A stretch of 64,000 bases of DNA from Parvibaculum sp. (GTDB taxonomy: Bacteria; Pseudomonadota; Alphaproteobacteria; Parvibaculales; Parvibaculaceae), in NCBI GenBank assembly GCA_031291615.1, contig JARLIS010000029.1, positions 1 through 64,000 on the forward strand, in the 5' to 3' direction. Under the pieces are notes generated by a model, which saw nothing but the letters and a program-made list of their open reading frames with translations, made no database searches and was not told the DNA's origin. A program made the translations under genes and the position numbers. Numbering within the stretch: the first letter of the stretch is position 1; each line of letters begins with the position of its first letter. Shown one piece after another: positions 30,750 to 41,176 of this stretch.

Positions 30750-30837
30750 GACGGACGGTTCGGCCTGCAAAGCTGCCGAAATTTGCAGCTTGAGGTGCCG
30801 GCGCGGATTTGTTACATCGGCGCGTCCCGAGGGATGA

Positions 30838-30922
30838 GCGGTCGTGGCGGAATTGGTAGACGCACTACCTTGAGGTGGTAGCGGGGCAACCCGTGGAAGT
30901 TCGAGTCTTCTCGACCGCACCA
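30838..30922 (+). tRNA. tRNA-Leu (anticodon GAG)
   Basis: 85 bases including an encoded CCA. Acceptor arms GCGGTCG and CGACCGC pair perfectly. The D-arm carries GGAATTGGTAGACGC, the anticodon stem CTACC/GGTAG encloses TTGAGGT (anticodon GAG), and a long variable arm (GCGGGGCAACCCGT) identifies a class II tRNA. The T-arm loop is TTCGAGT. It reads CUC and CUU leucine codons. It lies 88 bases beyond the cysH-end remnant. Confidence 0.95.
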
Positions 30923-31021
30923 AACCCGATGGACAATGGAAAGCCGGTTCGCCGTTCTGCGCCAAGCAGCGGCAGCCGGCTTTTTCATTTATGGGGCCGG
31001 GCGGCGGGCAGGCCGGATTGA

Positions 31022-31078
31022 GTTTTCGCCGGGTTCCGGCATCCCATCCGTTGACCCAACTGAGCTAACCCACCCCGC
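31022..31078 (-). other. tRNA-like 5' fragment
   Basis: On the minus strand GGTGGGTTAGCTCAGTTGG (31074-31056) looks like the acceptor strand, position 8-9 TA and D-arm of a tRNA. The matching D-stem, anticodon arm and 3' acceptor cannot be found in the following 60 bases. It is best read as a decayed or partial tRNA gene in the leader of the Kelch gene. Confidence 0.35.
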
Positions 31079-31172
31079 TGGCGGGCGGCAAGCAAATCGA
31101 GCACACTTCGGTCGCTCTAGCCGGAGGCGCTTTCTTGCTCCGTTCGGCCTTTCAATTCGTTTGAGGATCATC

Positions 31173-32153
31173 ATGCGCCAGCCAAGCCGGCCTTTCGTTT
31201 TTCCGGCCATTCTTGCCGTCGCCTTGTTCTTTGCCCTGGCGGCGCCTTCGTCGGCGGCGCGGGCCGGAAGCTGGATCGAGGGCGCGCCCATGACGACGGC
31301 GCGGGCCTATGCGGGCGGGGTGCGGATCGGCGACGATCTCTACGTCATCGGCGGCAGCGGCACATCCGGTCCGCGTTCGCTCACGGAAGTCTACGACACG
31401 GTCGGCAATATCTGGCGGGCCGCGGCCGCCTTGCCGGTGGGGCTGGAGCAGTTCGGCATAGCGGAAAGCGGCGGCAAGATTTACGTCGCCGGCGGATACT
31501 CGCAGGTCAGCAATCGCGACGGCGAAAGAGACGAGAGCGAGAGCAACGCCTTGTGGATTTTCGATCCCGTCGTCGGCGTCTGGGTCAGCGGACCGCCCAT
31601 GCCGTCGTCGCGCGTCGGACTCGGACTCGTTTCAGCCGGCGGCAAGCTCTATGCGCTCGGCGGCAGGGGCAACGAGGCGGGACGGGTTTTCATATTCGAT
31701 CCGCGCGCGGGCGCATGGAGCGTCGCCAAGGCGGCGATGCCTGCGCCGCGCACGGAAGCGGCTTTCGCTGTTGTGGGAAATTCGATCTATGTGATCGGCG
31801 GCTTTGACGGCCATCCGATGGCGCGCGTCGACATACTCGATACGGCAACGGGCGGCTGGCGCTCAGGGCCCGCCTTGCCGTCGCCGCGCGCGGGACATGC
31901 GGCTGTCGTCATGGACGGACGGATTCACGTTGTCGGCGGCGAGTCCATTTCTCCGCCGCGCACATTCGCCGATCATTTCCTGCTCGACGGCGCGAGCTGG
32001 AGCCGTCTCGAATCCATGCCGACGCCGCGTCATGCCGTCGTCGCGACGGCGGCGAAGGGCAAGCTCTTCGTCGTCGGCGGCAGCGCGGGCGCGGGCGTCT
32101 ATACCGTTTTCACCGAGACCGACGTCGTCGATATCTACTCGACCGGCAAATAG
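31173..32153 (+). CDS. Secreted Kelch-repeat beta-propeller protein
   Basis: 326 residues from the ATG at 31173, with TGAGGA upstream; the frame is open back to 30936 but without a ribosome-binding site. Signal peptide at 1-32 ending ARAGS. Six Kelch blades can be counted by their LYVIGG/IYVAGG/LYALGG/IYVIGG/IHVVGG/LFVVGG strands spaced about 48 residues apart. It is probably a periplasmic ligand-binding or enzyme-like propeller (NanM-like proteins share the fold), but the ligand is unknown. Confidence 0.85.
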   Translation: MRQPSRPFVFPAILAVALFFALAAPSSAARAGSWIEGAPMTTARAYAGGVRIGDDLYVIGGSGTSGPRSLTEVYDTVGNIWRAAAALPVGLEQFGIAESGGKIYVAGGYSQVSNRDGERDESESNALWIFDPVVGVWVSGPPMPSSRVGLGLVSAGGKLYALGGRGNEAGRVFIFDPRAGAWSVAKAAMPAPRTEAAFAVVGNSIYVIGGFDGHPMARVDILDTATGGWRSGPALPSPRAGHAAVVMDGRIHVVGGESISPPRTFADHFLLDGASWSRLESMPTPRHAVVATAAKGKLFVVGGSAGAGVYTVFTETDVVDIYSTGK

Positions 32154-32173
32154 AAACAGAGAAACCACGCGTC

Positions 32174-33346
32174 ATGCTTGCCAACGATTTTCAGTCCCTC
32201 GACTTCGACCTCGGCGAAACCGCCGACATGATCCGCGATACGGTGCGCTCGTTCACCGCCGACAAGATTGCGCCGCGCGCCGCCGAGATCGACGCGTCGA
32301 ACGCCTTCCCGCGCGATCTCTGGCCCGAGCTTGGCGCGCTCGGCCTTCTCGGCATCACCGTCGAGGAAGAATTCGGCGGCGCGGGGCTCGGCTATCTCGA
32401 ACATGTCGTTGCGATGGAGGAGATCAGCCGCGGTTCGGCCGCCATCGGCCTTTCCTACGGCGCGCATTCCAATCTCTGCGTCAATCAGCTCCGCCGCTGG
32501 GGCAGCGAAGCGCAGAAGCTGAAATATCTGCCGAAGCTCATCTCGGGTGAGCATGTCGGCGCGCTCGCCATGTCGGAGCCGGGCGCGGGCTCGGATGTCG
32601 TTTCGATGCGTCTCAAGGCCGAGCGGAAGGGCGACCGTTTCGTGCTCAACGGGACGAAGATGTGGATCACCAACGGGCCCGACGCCGATACGCTGATCGT
32701 CTATGCCAAGACCGATGCGGCGGCGGGGCCGAAAGGCATCACGCCTTTCCTCATCGAAAAGGGTTTCAAGGGATTCCGCACCGGGCAGAAGCTCGACAAG
32801 CTCGGCATGCGCGGATCGTCGACGGCGGAGCTCGTGTTCGAGGATTGCGAAGTGCCGGCGGAGAATGTGCTGGGCAAGCTGAACGAAGGCGTGCGCGTGC
32901 TGATGTCGGGCCTCGACTATGAGCGCGCGGTTCTCGCCGCCGGTCCGCTCGGCATCATGCAGGCCTGTATGGATGTCGTGGTTCCCTATGTGCATGAGCG
33001 CAAGCAGTTCGGCGAACCCATCGGCACGTTCCAGCTCATGCAGGGCAAGCTCGCCGACATGTATTCGACGATGAATGCCTGCCGCGCCTATGTCTATGCT
33101 GTGGCGAAGGCCTGCGATCGCGGCCGGACGACGCGCAAGGACGCGGCGGGCGCGATCCTTTACGCGGCCGAAAAGGCGACGTGGATGGCGCTCGAAGCCA
33201 TCCAGGCGCTGGGCGGCAATGGCTATATCAACGACTATCCGACGGGCCGCCTGCTGCGCGACGCCAAGCTCTATGAGATCGGCGCCGGCACCAGCGAAAT
33301 CCGCCGCATGTTGATCGGCCGTGAGCTGTTCAACGAGACGGCGTGA
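32174..33346 (+). CDS. ivd: Isovaleryl-CoA dehydrogenase
   Basis: 390 residues, an acyl-CoA dehydrogenase. FAD-binding motif [33 protein letters not shown], and the catalytic glutamate in [12 protein letters not shown], at the position that is distinctive for isovaleryl-CoA dehydrogenases. It would oxidise isovaleryl-CoA to methylcrotonyl-CoA in leucine breakdown, consistent with mccB/mccA 6 kb downstream. It follows the Kelch gene by only 20 bases, although the two have no obvious link. Confidence 0.9.
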   Translation: MLANDFQSLDFDLGETADMIRDTVRSFTADKIAPRAAEIDASNAFPRDLWPELGALGLLGITVEEEFGGAGLGYLEHVVAMEEISRGSAAIGLSYGAHSNLCVNQLRRWGSEAQKLKYLPKLISGEHVGALAMSEPGAGSDVVSMRLKAERKGDRFVLNGTKMWITNGPDADTLIVYAKTDAAAGPKGITPFLIEKGFKGFRTGQKLDKLGMRGSSTAELVFEDCEVPAENVLGKLNEGVRVLMSGLDYERAVLAAGPLGIMQACMDVVVPYVHERKQFGEPIGTFQLMQGKLADMYSTMNACRAYVYAVAKACDRGRTTRKDAAGAILYAAEKATWMALEAIQALGGNGYINDYPTGRLLRDAKLYEIGAGTSEIRRMLIGRELFNETA

Positions 33347-33350
33347 CGGG

Positions 33351-34226
33351 CTACTTCACCAGCCTTGCGGCGCGGAACATCAAGGGCGCGAGGCAGGTCA
33401 TGTAGAAGCCGAGGATGGTGGCGACGCCATAGGCGAGCGCAAGTTCGTTGAGCCCGGACGCATGACCCGCGCGTTCCAGAAAGCCGCGCAGCACGAAAAG
33501 TACGATGACGCCTGCAAGGCCCATGACGATCCGAAGCCACCAGACCGGCAGGACGGGCGTCGACGGCGCAAGCTTGCGGTCGACCGCAGCCCCGGCGATC
33601 CAGCCGAACAGAAGCGCGAGGACGGTGATCGTCGGCGCCGGGTTTTCCGAATTCGGCCAGGTGACGAAAAGGATCGCGCCCACCGCGACGATGATCGCGA
33701 GATGCGCGGCCGTGGGCCAGGCCCGGAAGAAGTCGAAGGCGGAGGTGAGCAGAAAGGCGAATATCAACATGCCGACAAGTCCGAGCCCGAGGCCGGTCAG
33801 AACGTCATCGACGTCGTGGACGCCGAGATAGAGGCGGCTCAGACAGACACCGGCGACGATGACGGTGGCGGCGATCCAGGCCCAAGAGCGCTTCAGCTCA
33901 TAGGCGAGCCAGTACCACATGGAAAACGCCACCTGCGCATGACCGCTCGGGCGGCCATAGGAACCGGCGACGCGCTGGTCGAGCCAGTATTTCGGGTCGG
34001 GGCGCGGGTCCTGCCAATAGTCCTTCAGCCAGCCGTTGATGACGGCGGTGATGGCGATGAGCACGGTCAGCCGGGTCATCTGCTCGCGGTTCCATAGCCA
34101 GTAGCCGAGCGGCAGCGCGATCAGGAAAAAGGTCGTGTAGCCGAGCCAGGTGAAGGCATTGGCGACCACGGTCGCATTGTCGCTGCGAAACGGCAGAACC
34201 CAGTCCATATTGTGCAGAAAATCCAA
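33351..34226 (-). CDS. PAP2-family membrane phosphatase
   Basis: 291 residues from a TTG at 34226, chosen because GGGGGAGG lies 6 bases upstream; an ATG at 34277 is possible but has no such site. About six to eight hydrophobic segments. The three PAP2 motifs are present: KDYWQDPRP, GRPSGHAQ and SRLYLGVHDVDD, giving the phospho-histidine chemistry. Likely acts on a lipid phosphate or undecaprenyl pyrophosphate. It is convergent with ivd and divergent from the thiolase. Confidence 0.87.
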   Translation of the reverse strand: MDFLHNMDWVLPFRSDNATVVANAFTWLGYTTFFLIALPLGYWLWNREQMTRLTVLIAITAVINGWLKDYWQDPRPDPKYWLDQRVAGSYGRPSGHAQVAFSMWYWLAYELKRSWAWIAATVIVAGVCLSRLYLGVHDVDDVLTGLGLGLVGMLIFAFLLTSAFDFFRAWPTAAHLAIIVAVGAILFVTWPNSENPAPTITVLALLFGWIAGAAVDRKLAPSTPVLPVWWLRIVMGLAGVIVLFVLRGFLERAGHASGLNELALAYGVATILGFYMTCLAPLMFRAARLVK

Positions 34227-34309
34227 GTGAGCCTCCCCCCGGTTTCGGGCTAGGTTACGAATCTCGTTCCTGCCCATTTTAAGCTCTCAGTCTAACCCCG
34301 AGGATATCC

Positions 34310-35506
34310 ATGGCCCAGCGCGATCAAGCGAGCGATCCGATTGTCATTGCCAGTGCGGCCAGAACGCCCATGGGCGGTTTTCAGGGGGTGTTGAGCGACA
34401 TGACCGGGCCGGAGCTGGGCGCGGTCGCCGTTCGCGCCGCCGTCGAGCGGGCGGGACTTTCCTCGACGGCGGTCGACGAGGTGCTGATGGGTTGCGTGCT
34501 GTCTGCCGGCGCGAAGCAGGCGCCCGCGCGGCAAGCGGCGCTGAAGGGAGGGCTCGACGAAAGCACACCCTGCACCACGGTCAACAAGATGTGCGGCTCC
34601 GGCATGAAGGCCGTGATGATGGCGCATGACGCGCTGGTGTCCGGCAACGGGCAGGTCATCGTCGCGGGCGGCATGGAGAGCATGACCAATGCGCCTTACC
34701 TGTTGCCGAAGGCGCGGGGCGGCATGCGGCTCGGCCATGGCGAGGTCAAGGATCACATGTTCCTCGACGGGCTTGAGGATGCTTACGAAGGCCGGCTGAT
34801 GGGCGCCTATGCGGAAGAAACGGCGCGCGCCTATCAGTTCTCCCGCGAGGCGCAGGACGCATACGCGACGGCCTCGCTGACGCGGGCGAAGCGGGCGGTG
34901 GAAGACGGCAACTTTGCGGCCGAGATCGTTCCCGTCGCGGTCAAGACGCGCAAGGGCGAAGTCGAGATCGTTCAGGACGAGCAGCCGGGCAAGGCCGACA
35001 TTTCCAAGATACCGACGCTGAAGCCCGCCTTTGCAACCGACGGCAGCGTGACGGCGGCGAATTCGAGTTCCATCTCGGACGGCGCGGCGGCGCTGGTGCT
35101 GATGCGTCTGTCGGAAGCGGAGCGGCGCGGGCTTTCGCCCATCGCGGCCATTCGCGGCCACACGATGCATGCGCAGGCGCCGGCCTGGTTTTCGACCGCG
35201 CCCATCGGCGCGATTAACAAGCTGATGGAGCGCACGGGCTGGAAGGCGGGCGACGTCGATCTCTTCGAGGTCAACGAAGCCTTCGCCGTTGTCGCCATGG
35301 CGGCGATGCAGGAGCTTCATCTCGATCACGACCGCGTCAATGTATTCGGCGGGGCCTGCGCGCTCGGCCATCCGATCGGCGCTTCGGGCGCGCGGATCAT
35401 CGTGACGCTGCTCAATGCGCTGAAGCAGAAGGGCGGCAAGCGCGGCGTCGCCTCGCTCTGCATCGGTGGCGGCGAAGCGACGGCGCTGGCGGTCGAGATG
35501 TTCTGA
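34310..35506 (+). CDS. atoB: Acetyl-CoA C-acetyltransferase (thiolase)
   Basis: 398 residues. Acylated cysteine Cys95 is in NKMCGSGMK; the C-terminal catalytic His is in [14 protein letters not shown] and the second Cys in [17 protein letters not shown] is present. It interconverts acetoacetyl-CoA and two acetyl-CoA, the last step of leucine or ketone-body degradation. The next gene starts 20 bases downstream. Confidence 0.93.
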   Translation: MAQRDQASDPIVIASAARTPMGGFQGVLSDMTGPELGAVAVRAAVERAGLSSTAVDEVLMGCVLSAGAKQAPARQAALKGGLDESTPCTTVNKMCGSGMKAVMMAHDALVSGNGQVIVAGGMESMTNAPYLLPKARGGMRLGHGEVKDHMFLDGLEDAYEGRLMGAYAEETARAYQFSREAQDAYATASLTRAKRAVEDGNFAAEIVPVAVKTRKGEVEIVQDEQPGKADISKIPTLKPAFATDGSVTAANSSSISDGAAALVLMRLSEAERRGLSPIAAIRGHTMHAQAPAWFSTAPIGAINKLMERTGWKAGDVDLFEVNEAFAVVAMAAMQELHLDHDRVNVFGGACALGHPIGASGARIIVTLLNALKQKGGKRGVASLCIGGGEATALAVEMF

Positions 35507-35525
35507 TCGGGCGGCGCGGGGGAAG

Positions 35526-36419
35526 ATGGTGGCGACGGACCGGACGAGCGAGGCGAGGGAGCGGGCAAGGCACCTCGATTTCTGGTCGGGGCCGGTCGAG
35601 CCCGAAGTTCTTTCCGGCGGCATCACCAATTTCAATTTCCGGGTGCGCGACAAGGTGGGCACATTCGTCGTCCGCATCGGCGAGGACATTCCGGTCCATC
35701 AGGTCTTGCGCTTCAACGAGCTGACGGCGAACCGCGCGGCCTTTCTTGCCGGCATTGCGCCTGAGGTCGTGCATGCGGCGCCCGGCGTTCTCGTGACCCG
35801 TTTCATTGAGGGGAGCACGCTGACGCCCGAGGGCGTTCGCGCGCCGGGTTTCGTCGAACGCTTCGTGCCGGTTCTCCGCGCCTGCCACCGCGTCGCGCCG
35901 CTGCATCTGCGCGGCGCGGTTCTCGTCTTCTGGGTGTTCCATGTGCTGCGCGACTATGCGGCGCGGCTCCGCGAGGAGGAGAGCCCGCATGTGCCGAAGC
36001 TCGTCGAGCTGATGGCGCGGGCGGAAGTTCTGGAAGCCGCGGTCGGCCAGATCGATCTCGTCTTCGGGCACAACGACATGCTGGCCGCGAACATGATCGA
36101 CGACGGCAGGCGCATCTGGATGATCGACTGGGAATATGCGGGCTTCAACAGTCCGCTTTTCGATCTCGCCAATCTCGCCTCCAACAACGAGTTCACGCCG
36201 GCGCAGGAGAAAAACCTGCTGACGCTCTATTTCGAGCGTGCGGTGACGGACGATCTCTGGCGGCGCTACATGGCGATGAAGGCCGCGTCGCTGTTGCGCG
36301 AGGCGATGTGGAGCATGATTTCCGAACTGCACTCCAAAGTGTCATTCGACTATTCCGCCTATACGGCCGACTATCTGGCGCGCTTCGACGCCGCCTACAA
36401 GGACTTCCTGAAACTCTGA
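35526..36419 (+). CDS. Choline-kinase-like phosphotransferase (APH fold)
   Basis: 297 residues from the ATG at 35526, with GGGGGAAG upstream. Protein-kinase-like fold: substrate loop [11 protein letters not shown], lysine-containing FVVRIGED, catalytic loop [14 protein letters not shown], and metal-binding [17 protein letters not shown]. It resembles bacterial choline/ethanolamine kinases. The neighbour at 36435 acts on methylated glycine or betaine-type compounds, so a choline-related substrate is plausible. Confidence 0.8.
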   Translation: MVATDRTSEARERARHLDFWSGPVEPEVLSGGITNFNFRVRDKVGTFVVRIGEDIPVHQVLRFNELTANRAAFLAGIAPEVVHAAPGVLVTRFIEGSTLTPEGVRAPGFVERFVPVLRACHRVAPLHLRGAVLVFWVFHVLRDYAARLREEESPHVPKLVELMARAEVLEAAVGQIDLVFGHNDMLAANMIDDGRRIWMIDWEYAGFNSPLFDLANLASNNEFTPAQEKNLLTLYFERAVTDDLWRRYMAMKAASLLREAMWSMISELHSKVSFDYSAYTADYLARFDAAYKDFLKL

Positions 36420-36434
36420 CAAGCGTGATCGCAC

Positions 36435-38879
36435 ATGACGTCCATTCCCTCGCACGCCCGCGCCATCGTCATCGGTGGCGGCATCATCGGTTGTTCGACG
36501 GCCTATCATCTGGCGAAGCTCGGCTGGAAGGATGTCGTGCTGCTCGAACGGGCGAAGCTGACGAGCGGCAGCACATTTCACGCAGCGGGTCTTGTCGGCC
36601 AGTTGCGCAATTCGGCGAACATCACGCAGCTTCTCGGCCATTCCGTCGCGCTTTACGCCGAGCTTGAAAAGGAAACTGGGCTTGCGACCGGCTGGCGGCG
36701 CACGGGCGGGTTGCGCCTTGCCTGTTCCGAAGCGCGCATGATCGAGCTGAAGCGCCAGGTAACGACGGCGCGGAGCTTCGGCCTTGAAATGCATGTGCTG
36801 TCGCCGAAAGAGGCGCAGGATCTCTGGCCGGTGATGGATCTGAAGGGCGTCGTCGGCGCGACCTTCCTGCCGTCCGACGGGCAGGCGAGCCCATCCGACA
36901 TCACGCAGGCGCTGGCGCGCGGCGCGCGGATGCATGGCGCGAAGATCATCGAGGATTGTCCCGTCGTTTCCATAGAGCGCGACGCGAAAGGCATCACCGG
37001 CGTCACTACGCCGTTCGGCGCCATCGCCTGCGAGACGGTCATTCTCTGCGCCGGTCAGTGGACGCGCGAGGTGGCCGCGCAAATCGGCGTCAACGTCCCG
37101 CTCGTTTCCGTCGAGCACCAGTATCTCATCACCGAGCCCATTTCAGGCGTCACGCGCGATCTGCCGACCATGCGCGATCCGGACAATCTCATCTATTTCC
37201 GCGAGGAGGTGGGCGGGCTCACCATGGGCGGTTATGAGCCCAATCCGAAGCCCTGGGCCATCGACGGCATTCCGGAAGGCTTTCATTTTTCGCTGCTCAA
37301 CAACGATGTCGAGCATTTCGAGCAGATCATGGAGCGCGCGATCATGCGCGTGCCGGCGCTCGAAACCGTCGGCATAAAGGATTTCATCAACGGGCCCGAA
37401 AGCTTCACGCCGGACGGAAATTTCATTCTGGGCGAAGCGCCGGAATGTCTGCGTCTCTATGTCGGCGCGGGCTTCAACGCCTTCGGCATCGCGTCGGCGG
37501 GCGGGGCGGGCAAGGCGCTCGCTGAATGGGCGGCGGCGGGCGAACCGCCCTACGATCTCTGGACGGTCGACATTCGCCGCTTCGGCCGTCCGCATCGCGA
37601 TGTCGACTGGGTGCGAGCGCGCGCGCTGGAACTTTACGGCAAGCATTACACGATCGGCTGGCCGGGCGAGGAACATGCGAGCGGCCGTCCGCTCCGGCGT
37701 TCGCCGCTTTACGACCGGCTCGCGACGGCGGGCGCGGTCTTCGGCGAGAAGCTCGGCTGGGAGCGTCCGAACTGGTTTGCGCGAAACGGGATGGAGCGCG
37801 TCGAGCGTTACAGCTTTGCGCGGCCGAACTGGTTCGATGCTGTGGGCGAGGAACACAAGGCGACGCGCGAGCGCGTGACGCTCTTCGATCAAAGCTCGTT
37901 TGCGAAATTCATGGTGACGGGCCGCGACGCCGCCGCCGCGCTCGACTGGATTTCATCCAACAATGTGCTGAAGGCGCCGGGCACGCTCACCTATACGCAG
38001 ATGCTGAACCGCAAGGGCGGCATCGAATGCGATCTCACGGTGGCGCGGCTCGCCGAAGACCGGTTCTACATCGTCACCGGCACGGGCTTTGCGACGCATG
38101 ATTTCAACTGGATCGCGCGCAACATTCCGGATGGCATGGCGGCGGAGCTTGTCGATGTGACGTCGGGCTATGCGACGCTTGCCCTGATGGGGCCCCATGC
38201 GCGCGACGTTCTCTCGCGCGTAACGCGGGCTGATGTGTCGAATGCGGCGTTCCCCTTCGGCCATGTCCGCGAGATCGTCATTGCGGCCGGGCCGGTGCTT
38301 GCGCTGCGCGTCACCTATGTGGGCGAGCTCGGATGGGAGCTCCATATCCCCACCGAATATGCGGTGAGCGTCTATGAGGCGCTGAAGCGGCAAGGCGCGC
38401 AATTCGGGATAACGGATGGCGGCTATCGTGCGATTGAATCGCTGCGCCTCGAAAAAGGCTATCGCGCCTGGGGCGCCGACATCGGACCCGACCACACGCC
38501 GCTTGAAGCCGGGCTCGGCTGGGCGGTGAAGCTGAAAAAGAATGTCGGCTTTCTTGGCCGCGAGGCGCTGCTCGCGCAGCAATCGGTCCCGCTCAAAAAG
38601 CAGCTTGCCTGCTTCACGGTCAACGATCCCAACGTGTCGCTCTGGGGCCGGGAGACGATCCTCAGGAATGGCGAGCGTGTCGGCTGGCTGACAAGCGGCG
38701 GCTGGGGCTACACGGTCGGGAAGAATATCGGTTATGGCTATATCCGCCGCGCCGACGGCGTCAGCCGCGACTTCATCGAAAGCGGCACCTATGAACTGGA
38801 AGTGGCGACGGAGCGCGTTTCTTGCGCGGTCCATATGGAGCCGCTTTACGATCCGGCCTCGCTGCGCGTCAAGGCGTGA
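36435..38879 (+). CDS. Dimethylglycine/sarcosine dehydrogenase-like FAD protein with GcvT domain
   Basis: 814 residues. N-terminal FAD domain with the GxGxxG motif [15 protein letters not shown] and the [10 protein letters not shown] stretch near the covalent flavin site of dimethylglycine dehydrogenase. The C-terminal half is a GcvT-like folate-binding domain ([29 protein letters not shown]). It probably demethylates an N-methyl amine and passes the one-carbon unit to tetrahydrofolate. Exact substrate unknown. It lies 15 bases after the kinase-like gene, and its last 11 bases overlap the convergent TetR gene. Confidence 0.88.
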   Translation: MTSIPSHARAIVIGGGIIGCSTAYHLAKLGWKDVVLLERAKLTSGSTFHAAGLVGQLRNSANITQLLGHSVALYAELEKETGLATGWRRTGGLRLACSEARMIELKRQVTTARSFGLEMHVLSPKEAQDLWPVMDLKGVVGATFLPSDGQASPSDITQALARGARMHGAKIIEDCPVVSIERDAKGITGVTTPFGAIACETVILCAGQWTREVAAQIGVNVPLVSVEHQYLITEPISGVTRDLPTMRDPDNLIYFREEVGGLTMGGYEPNPKPWAIDGIPEGFHFSLLNNDVEHFEQIMERAIMRVPALETVGIKDFINGPESFTPDGNFILGEAPECLRLYVGAGFNAFGIASAGGAGKALAEWAAAGEPPYDLWTVDIRRFGRPHRDVDWVRARALELYGKHYTIGWPGEEHASGRPLRRSPLYDRLATAGAVFGEKLGWERPNWFARNGMERVERYSFARPNWFDAVGEEHKATRERVTLFDQSSFAKFMVTGRDAAAALDWISSNNVLKAPGTLTYTQMLNRKGGIECDLTVARLAEDRFYIVTGTGFATHDFNWIARNIPDGMAAELVDVTSGYATLALMGPHARDVLSRVTRADVSNAAFPFGHVREIVIAAGPVLALRVTYVGELGWELHIPTEYAVSVYEALKRQGAQFGITDGGYRAIESLRLEKGYRAWGADIGPDHTPLEAGLGWAVKLKKNVGFLGREALLAQQSVPLKKQLACFTVNDPNVSLWGRETILRNGERVGWLTSGGWGYTVGKNIGYGYIRRADGVSRDFIESGTYELEVATERVSCAVHMEPLYDPASLRVKA

Positions 38880-39459
38880 CGCCGTCGAGCACCAGCCGAG
38901 TGTGAACTTCGAGCAGTTTCTTCCGGTCGATGCGGCCTTTCGGGTCGTACCATGTGCAGATGCCGGTCAGCATGGCGAGGATCGCATAGGCGCTGACGCG
39001 GATGTCGGCGATCCTGAACTGTTTTTTCGCGACGCCCTTTTCGAGAATGGCGCAGAGCCGGTCTTCATAGTCGCGGCGCAGCGCGACGATGCGCTTGCGG
39101 TTTTTCGGAGAAAGGCTTCGCAGCTCCGCCGAGCCGATGAAGACCTCTCGCTTGCGCTCGATGTGGTAGGTGAGGTGGAAGGCGACGAAGGCCTTCAACC
39201 GCTCCAGCGGATCGTCGATGCCGGCAAGATCGGCGTCGATGCGTTCGAGCAGCGTCACCATGTGATTGTGGATGAGGTCGTAGAGCAGGTCCTGCTTGGT
39301 CGCGATGTGGTTGTAAAGCGAACCCGGCTGAAGGCCCACCTTCGCCGCCAGCGTGCGCAGGCTCATGGCTTCGTAGCCGCTCCTGTAGATCAGGTCGAGG
39401 CCCGCTTCGCGGATGGCGGCCAGGGTCTTCGGGCCCGAGGAACCCACGGTTCTGGTCAT
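38869..39459 (-). CDS. TetR-family transcriptional regulator
   Basis: 196 residues from the ATG at 39459 (MTRTVGSSG). The frame stays open upstream across the neighbouring gene for another 600 codons, but only this part is TetR-like. HTH at about residues 26-55 ([22 protein letters not shown]); the C-terminal domain is helical and ligand-binding. It is divergent from mccB, with a palindrome between them, so it probably controls the methylcrotonyl-CoA carboxylase genes in response to an acyl-CoA. The ligand is an inference. Confidence 0.9.
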   Translation of the reverse strand: MTRTVGSSGPKTLAAIREAGLDLIYRSGYEAMSLRTLAAKVGLQPGSLYNHIATKQDLLYDLIHNHMVTLLERIDADLAGIDDPLERLKAFVAFHLTYHIERKREVFIGSAELRSLSPKNRKRIVALRRDYEDRLCAILEKGVAKKQFRIADIRVSAYAILAMLTGICTWYDPKGRIDRKKLLEVHTRLVLDGVTP

Positions 39460-39509
39460 CGGATATCCTGTTTTGGGCAGTCCCGCCGGCGGTTCTTGCC
39501 CGTTCCACG

Positions 39510-39529
39510 AAACAAACGTATGATTGTTT
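39510..39529. promoter_or_regulatory. Candidate TetR operator between the regulator and mccB
   Basis: AAACAA and TTGTTT flank an 8-base centre in a 20-base inverted repeat. It lies in the 99-base gap between the divergent starts, beside the A/T-rich TTTTTATAAAAAAT stretch. Size and placement suit a TetR dimer. Confidence 0.5.
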
Positions 39530-39558
39530 TTATAAAAAATCCAGCGGGAACCCGGGCC

Positions 39559-41166
39559 ATGGCCATCCTGAAAACGAACGTCAATGCGCGGGATGCGCGC
39601 TTCAAGGAAAATGCCGAGGCGATGGCGCGGCTTGTCGCGGGCCTGGCCGAGGAGCGCGGCAAGGCGGCGCTGGGCGGCGACCAGCGGTCGCGCGACCGGC
39701 ATGTCTCGCGCGGCAAGCTGCTGCCGCGCGACCGGGTTTACGGGCTCATCGATCCGGGGTCGCCTTTCCTCGAGCTTTCGCCCATGGCCGCGCATGGCAT
39801 GTATGGCGAGGCGATCAACGGGGCGGGGATCATCACCGGCGTCGGTCGCGTCGCGGGGCAGGAAAGCGTCATCGTCTGCAACGATGCGACGATCAAGGGC
39901 GGCACCTATTATCCCGTGACGGTGAAGAAACATCTCCGCGCGCAGGAAGTGGCGCTCGAGAACAATCTGCCCTGCTTCTATCTCGTGGATTCGGGCGGCG
40001 CGAACCTTCCCAATCAGGCGGAGATTTTTCCCGACCGCGAGCATTTTGGCCGCATCTTCTACAATCAGGCGCGCATGTCCGCGAAGGGTATTCCGCAGAT
40101 CGCCGCCGTCATGGGCTCCTGCACGGCGGGCGGCGCTTATGTTCCGGCCATGTCGGACGAGACGATCATCGTCCGCAAGCAGGGCACGATCTTTCTCGGC
40201 GGCCCGCCGCTCGTGAAGGCGGCGACGGGCGAAGTGGTGAGCGCGGAAGACCTCGGCGGCGCGGATGTGCATTCGCGGAAATCCGGCGTCACCGACCATT
40301 ATGCGATGGACGACAATCATGCGCTGGCGCTCGCCCGCCAGATCGCCGGCACGCTCAATCGGCAGAAGAACGTCAACATACCGCTGCGCGAGCCGCGCGA
40401 TCCCGTTTACGATCCAGGCGAGCTCGACGGCGTGGTGCCGCATGCCTTGTCGATCCAGTACGATGTGCGCGAGGTGATCGCGCGTCTTGTCGACGGCTCG
40501 GAGTTCGACGAATTCAAGGCGCTTTACGGCACGACGATCGTGACGGGCTTTGCGCATCTTTGCGGCATGCCCATCGGCATCGTCGCCAACAACGGCATTC
40601 TTTTTTCGGAGTCGGCGCTCAAGGCAGCGCATTTCATCGAGCTGTGCTGCCAGCGGCGCATTCCGCTGCTGTTTCTGCAAAACATTGCGGGCTTCATGGT
40701 CGGCCGCGAATATGAAGCAGGCGGCATAGCCAAGGACGGCGCGAAGCTCGTGACGGCGGTCGCCTGCGCCGATGTGCCGAAGATCACGGTGGTCATCGGC
40801 GGTTCCTACGGCGCGGGCAATTACGGCATGTGCGGACGCGCCTATAGTCCGCGCTTCCTTTTCACCTGGCCCAATGCGCGCATCTCCGTGATGGGCGGCG
40901 AGCAGGCGGCGAGCGTGCTTGCAACGGTCAAGCGCGAAGGCATGGAAGCGCGCGGCGAAAGCTGGAGCAAGGAAGAGGAGGAAGCCTTCAAGGCGCCCGT
41001 TCGCGCGCGCTACGAGGAAGAGGGGCATCCCTATTATGCGACGGCGCGCATTTGGGACGACGGCATCATCACGCCAGGCGAGACGCGGCGCGTGCTTGCG
41101 CTTGCCTTCTCCGCGACATTGAACACGCCGGTTCCGGAAACACGCTTCGGCGTGTTCAGGATGTGA
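39559..41166 (+). CDS. mccB: 3-Methylcrotonyl-CoA carboxylase beta subunit
   Basis: 535 residues from the ATG at 39559 ([20 protein letters not shown]), the family length. The frame is open far upstream through the TetR gene, but those residues are not MCC-like. Marks of MCC beta: [39 protein letters not shown] and [16 protein letters not shown]. It takes carboxyl from biotin to methylcrotonyl-CoA in leucine catabolism. mccA follows after 10 bases. Confidence 0.94.
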   Translation: MAILKTNVNARDARFKENAEAMARLVAGLAEERGKAALGGDQRSRDRHVSRGKLLPRDRVYGLIDPGSPFLELSPMAAHGMYGEAINGAGIITGVGRVAGQESVIVCNDATIKGGTYYPVTVKKHLRAQEVALENNLPCFYLVDSGGANLPNQAEIFPDREHFGRIFYNQARMSAKGIPQIAAVMGSCTAGGAYVPAMSDETIIVRKQGTIFLGGPPLVKAATGEVVSAEDLGGADVHSRKSGVTDHYAMDDNHALALARQIAGTLNRQKNVNIPLREPRDPVYDPGELDGVVPHALSIQYDVREVIARLVDGSEFDEFKALYGTTIVTGFAHLCGMPIGIVANNGILFSESALKAAHFIELCCQRRIPLLFLQNIAGFMVGREYEAGGIAKDGAKLVTAVACADVPKITVVIGGSYGAGNYGMCGRAYSPRFLFTWPNARISVMGGEQAASVLATVKREGMEARGESWSKEEEEAFKAPVRARYEEEGHPYYATARIWDDGIITPGETRRVLALAFSATLNTPVPETRFGVFRM

Positions 41167-41176
41167 GGGAATGACC

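Noticed and set aside
30610..30837. 75-residue plus-strand frame across the second cysH repeat.
   Set aside because: It reads the repeat in a different frame from cysH and has no independent support.
38734..39558. Long N-terminal extension of the mccB frame upstream of 39559.
   Set aside because: It is antisense to the TetR gene, and MCC beta proteins begin at MAILK-like sequence with normal length from 39559.
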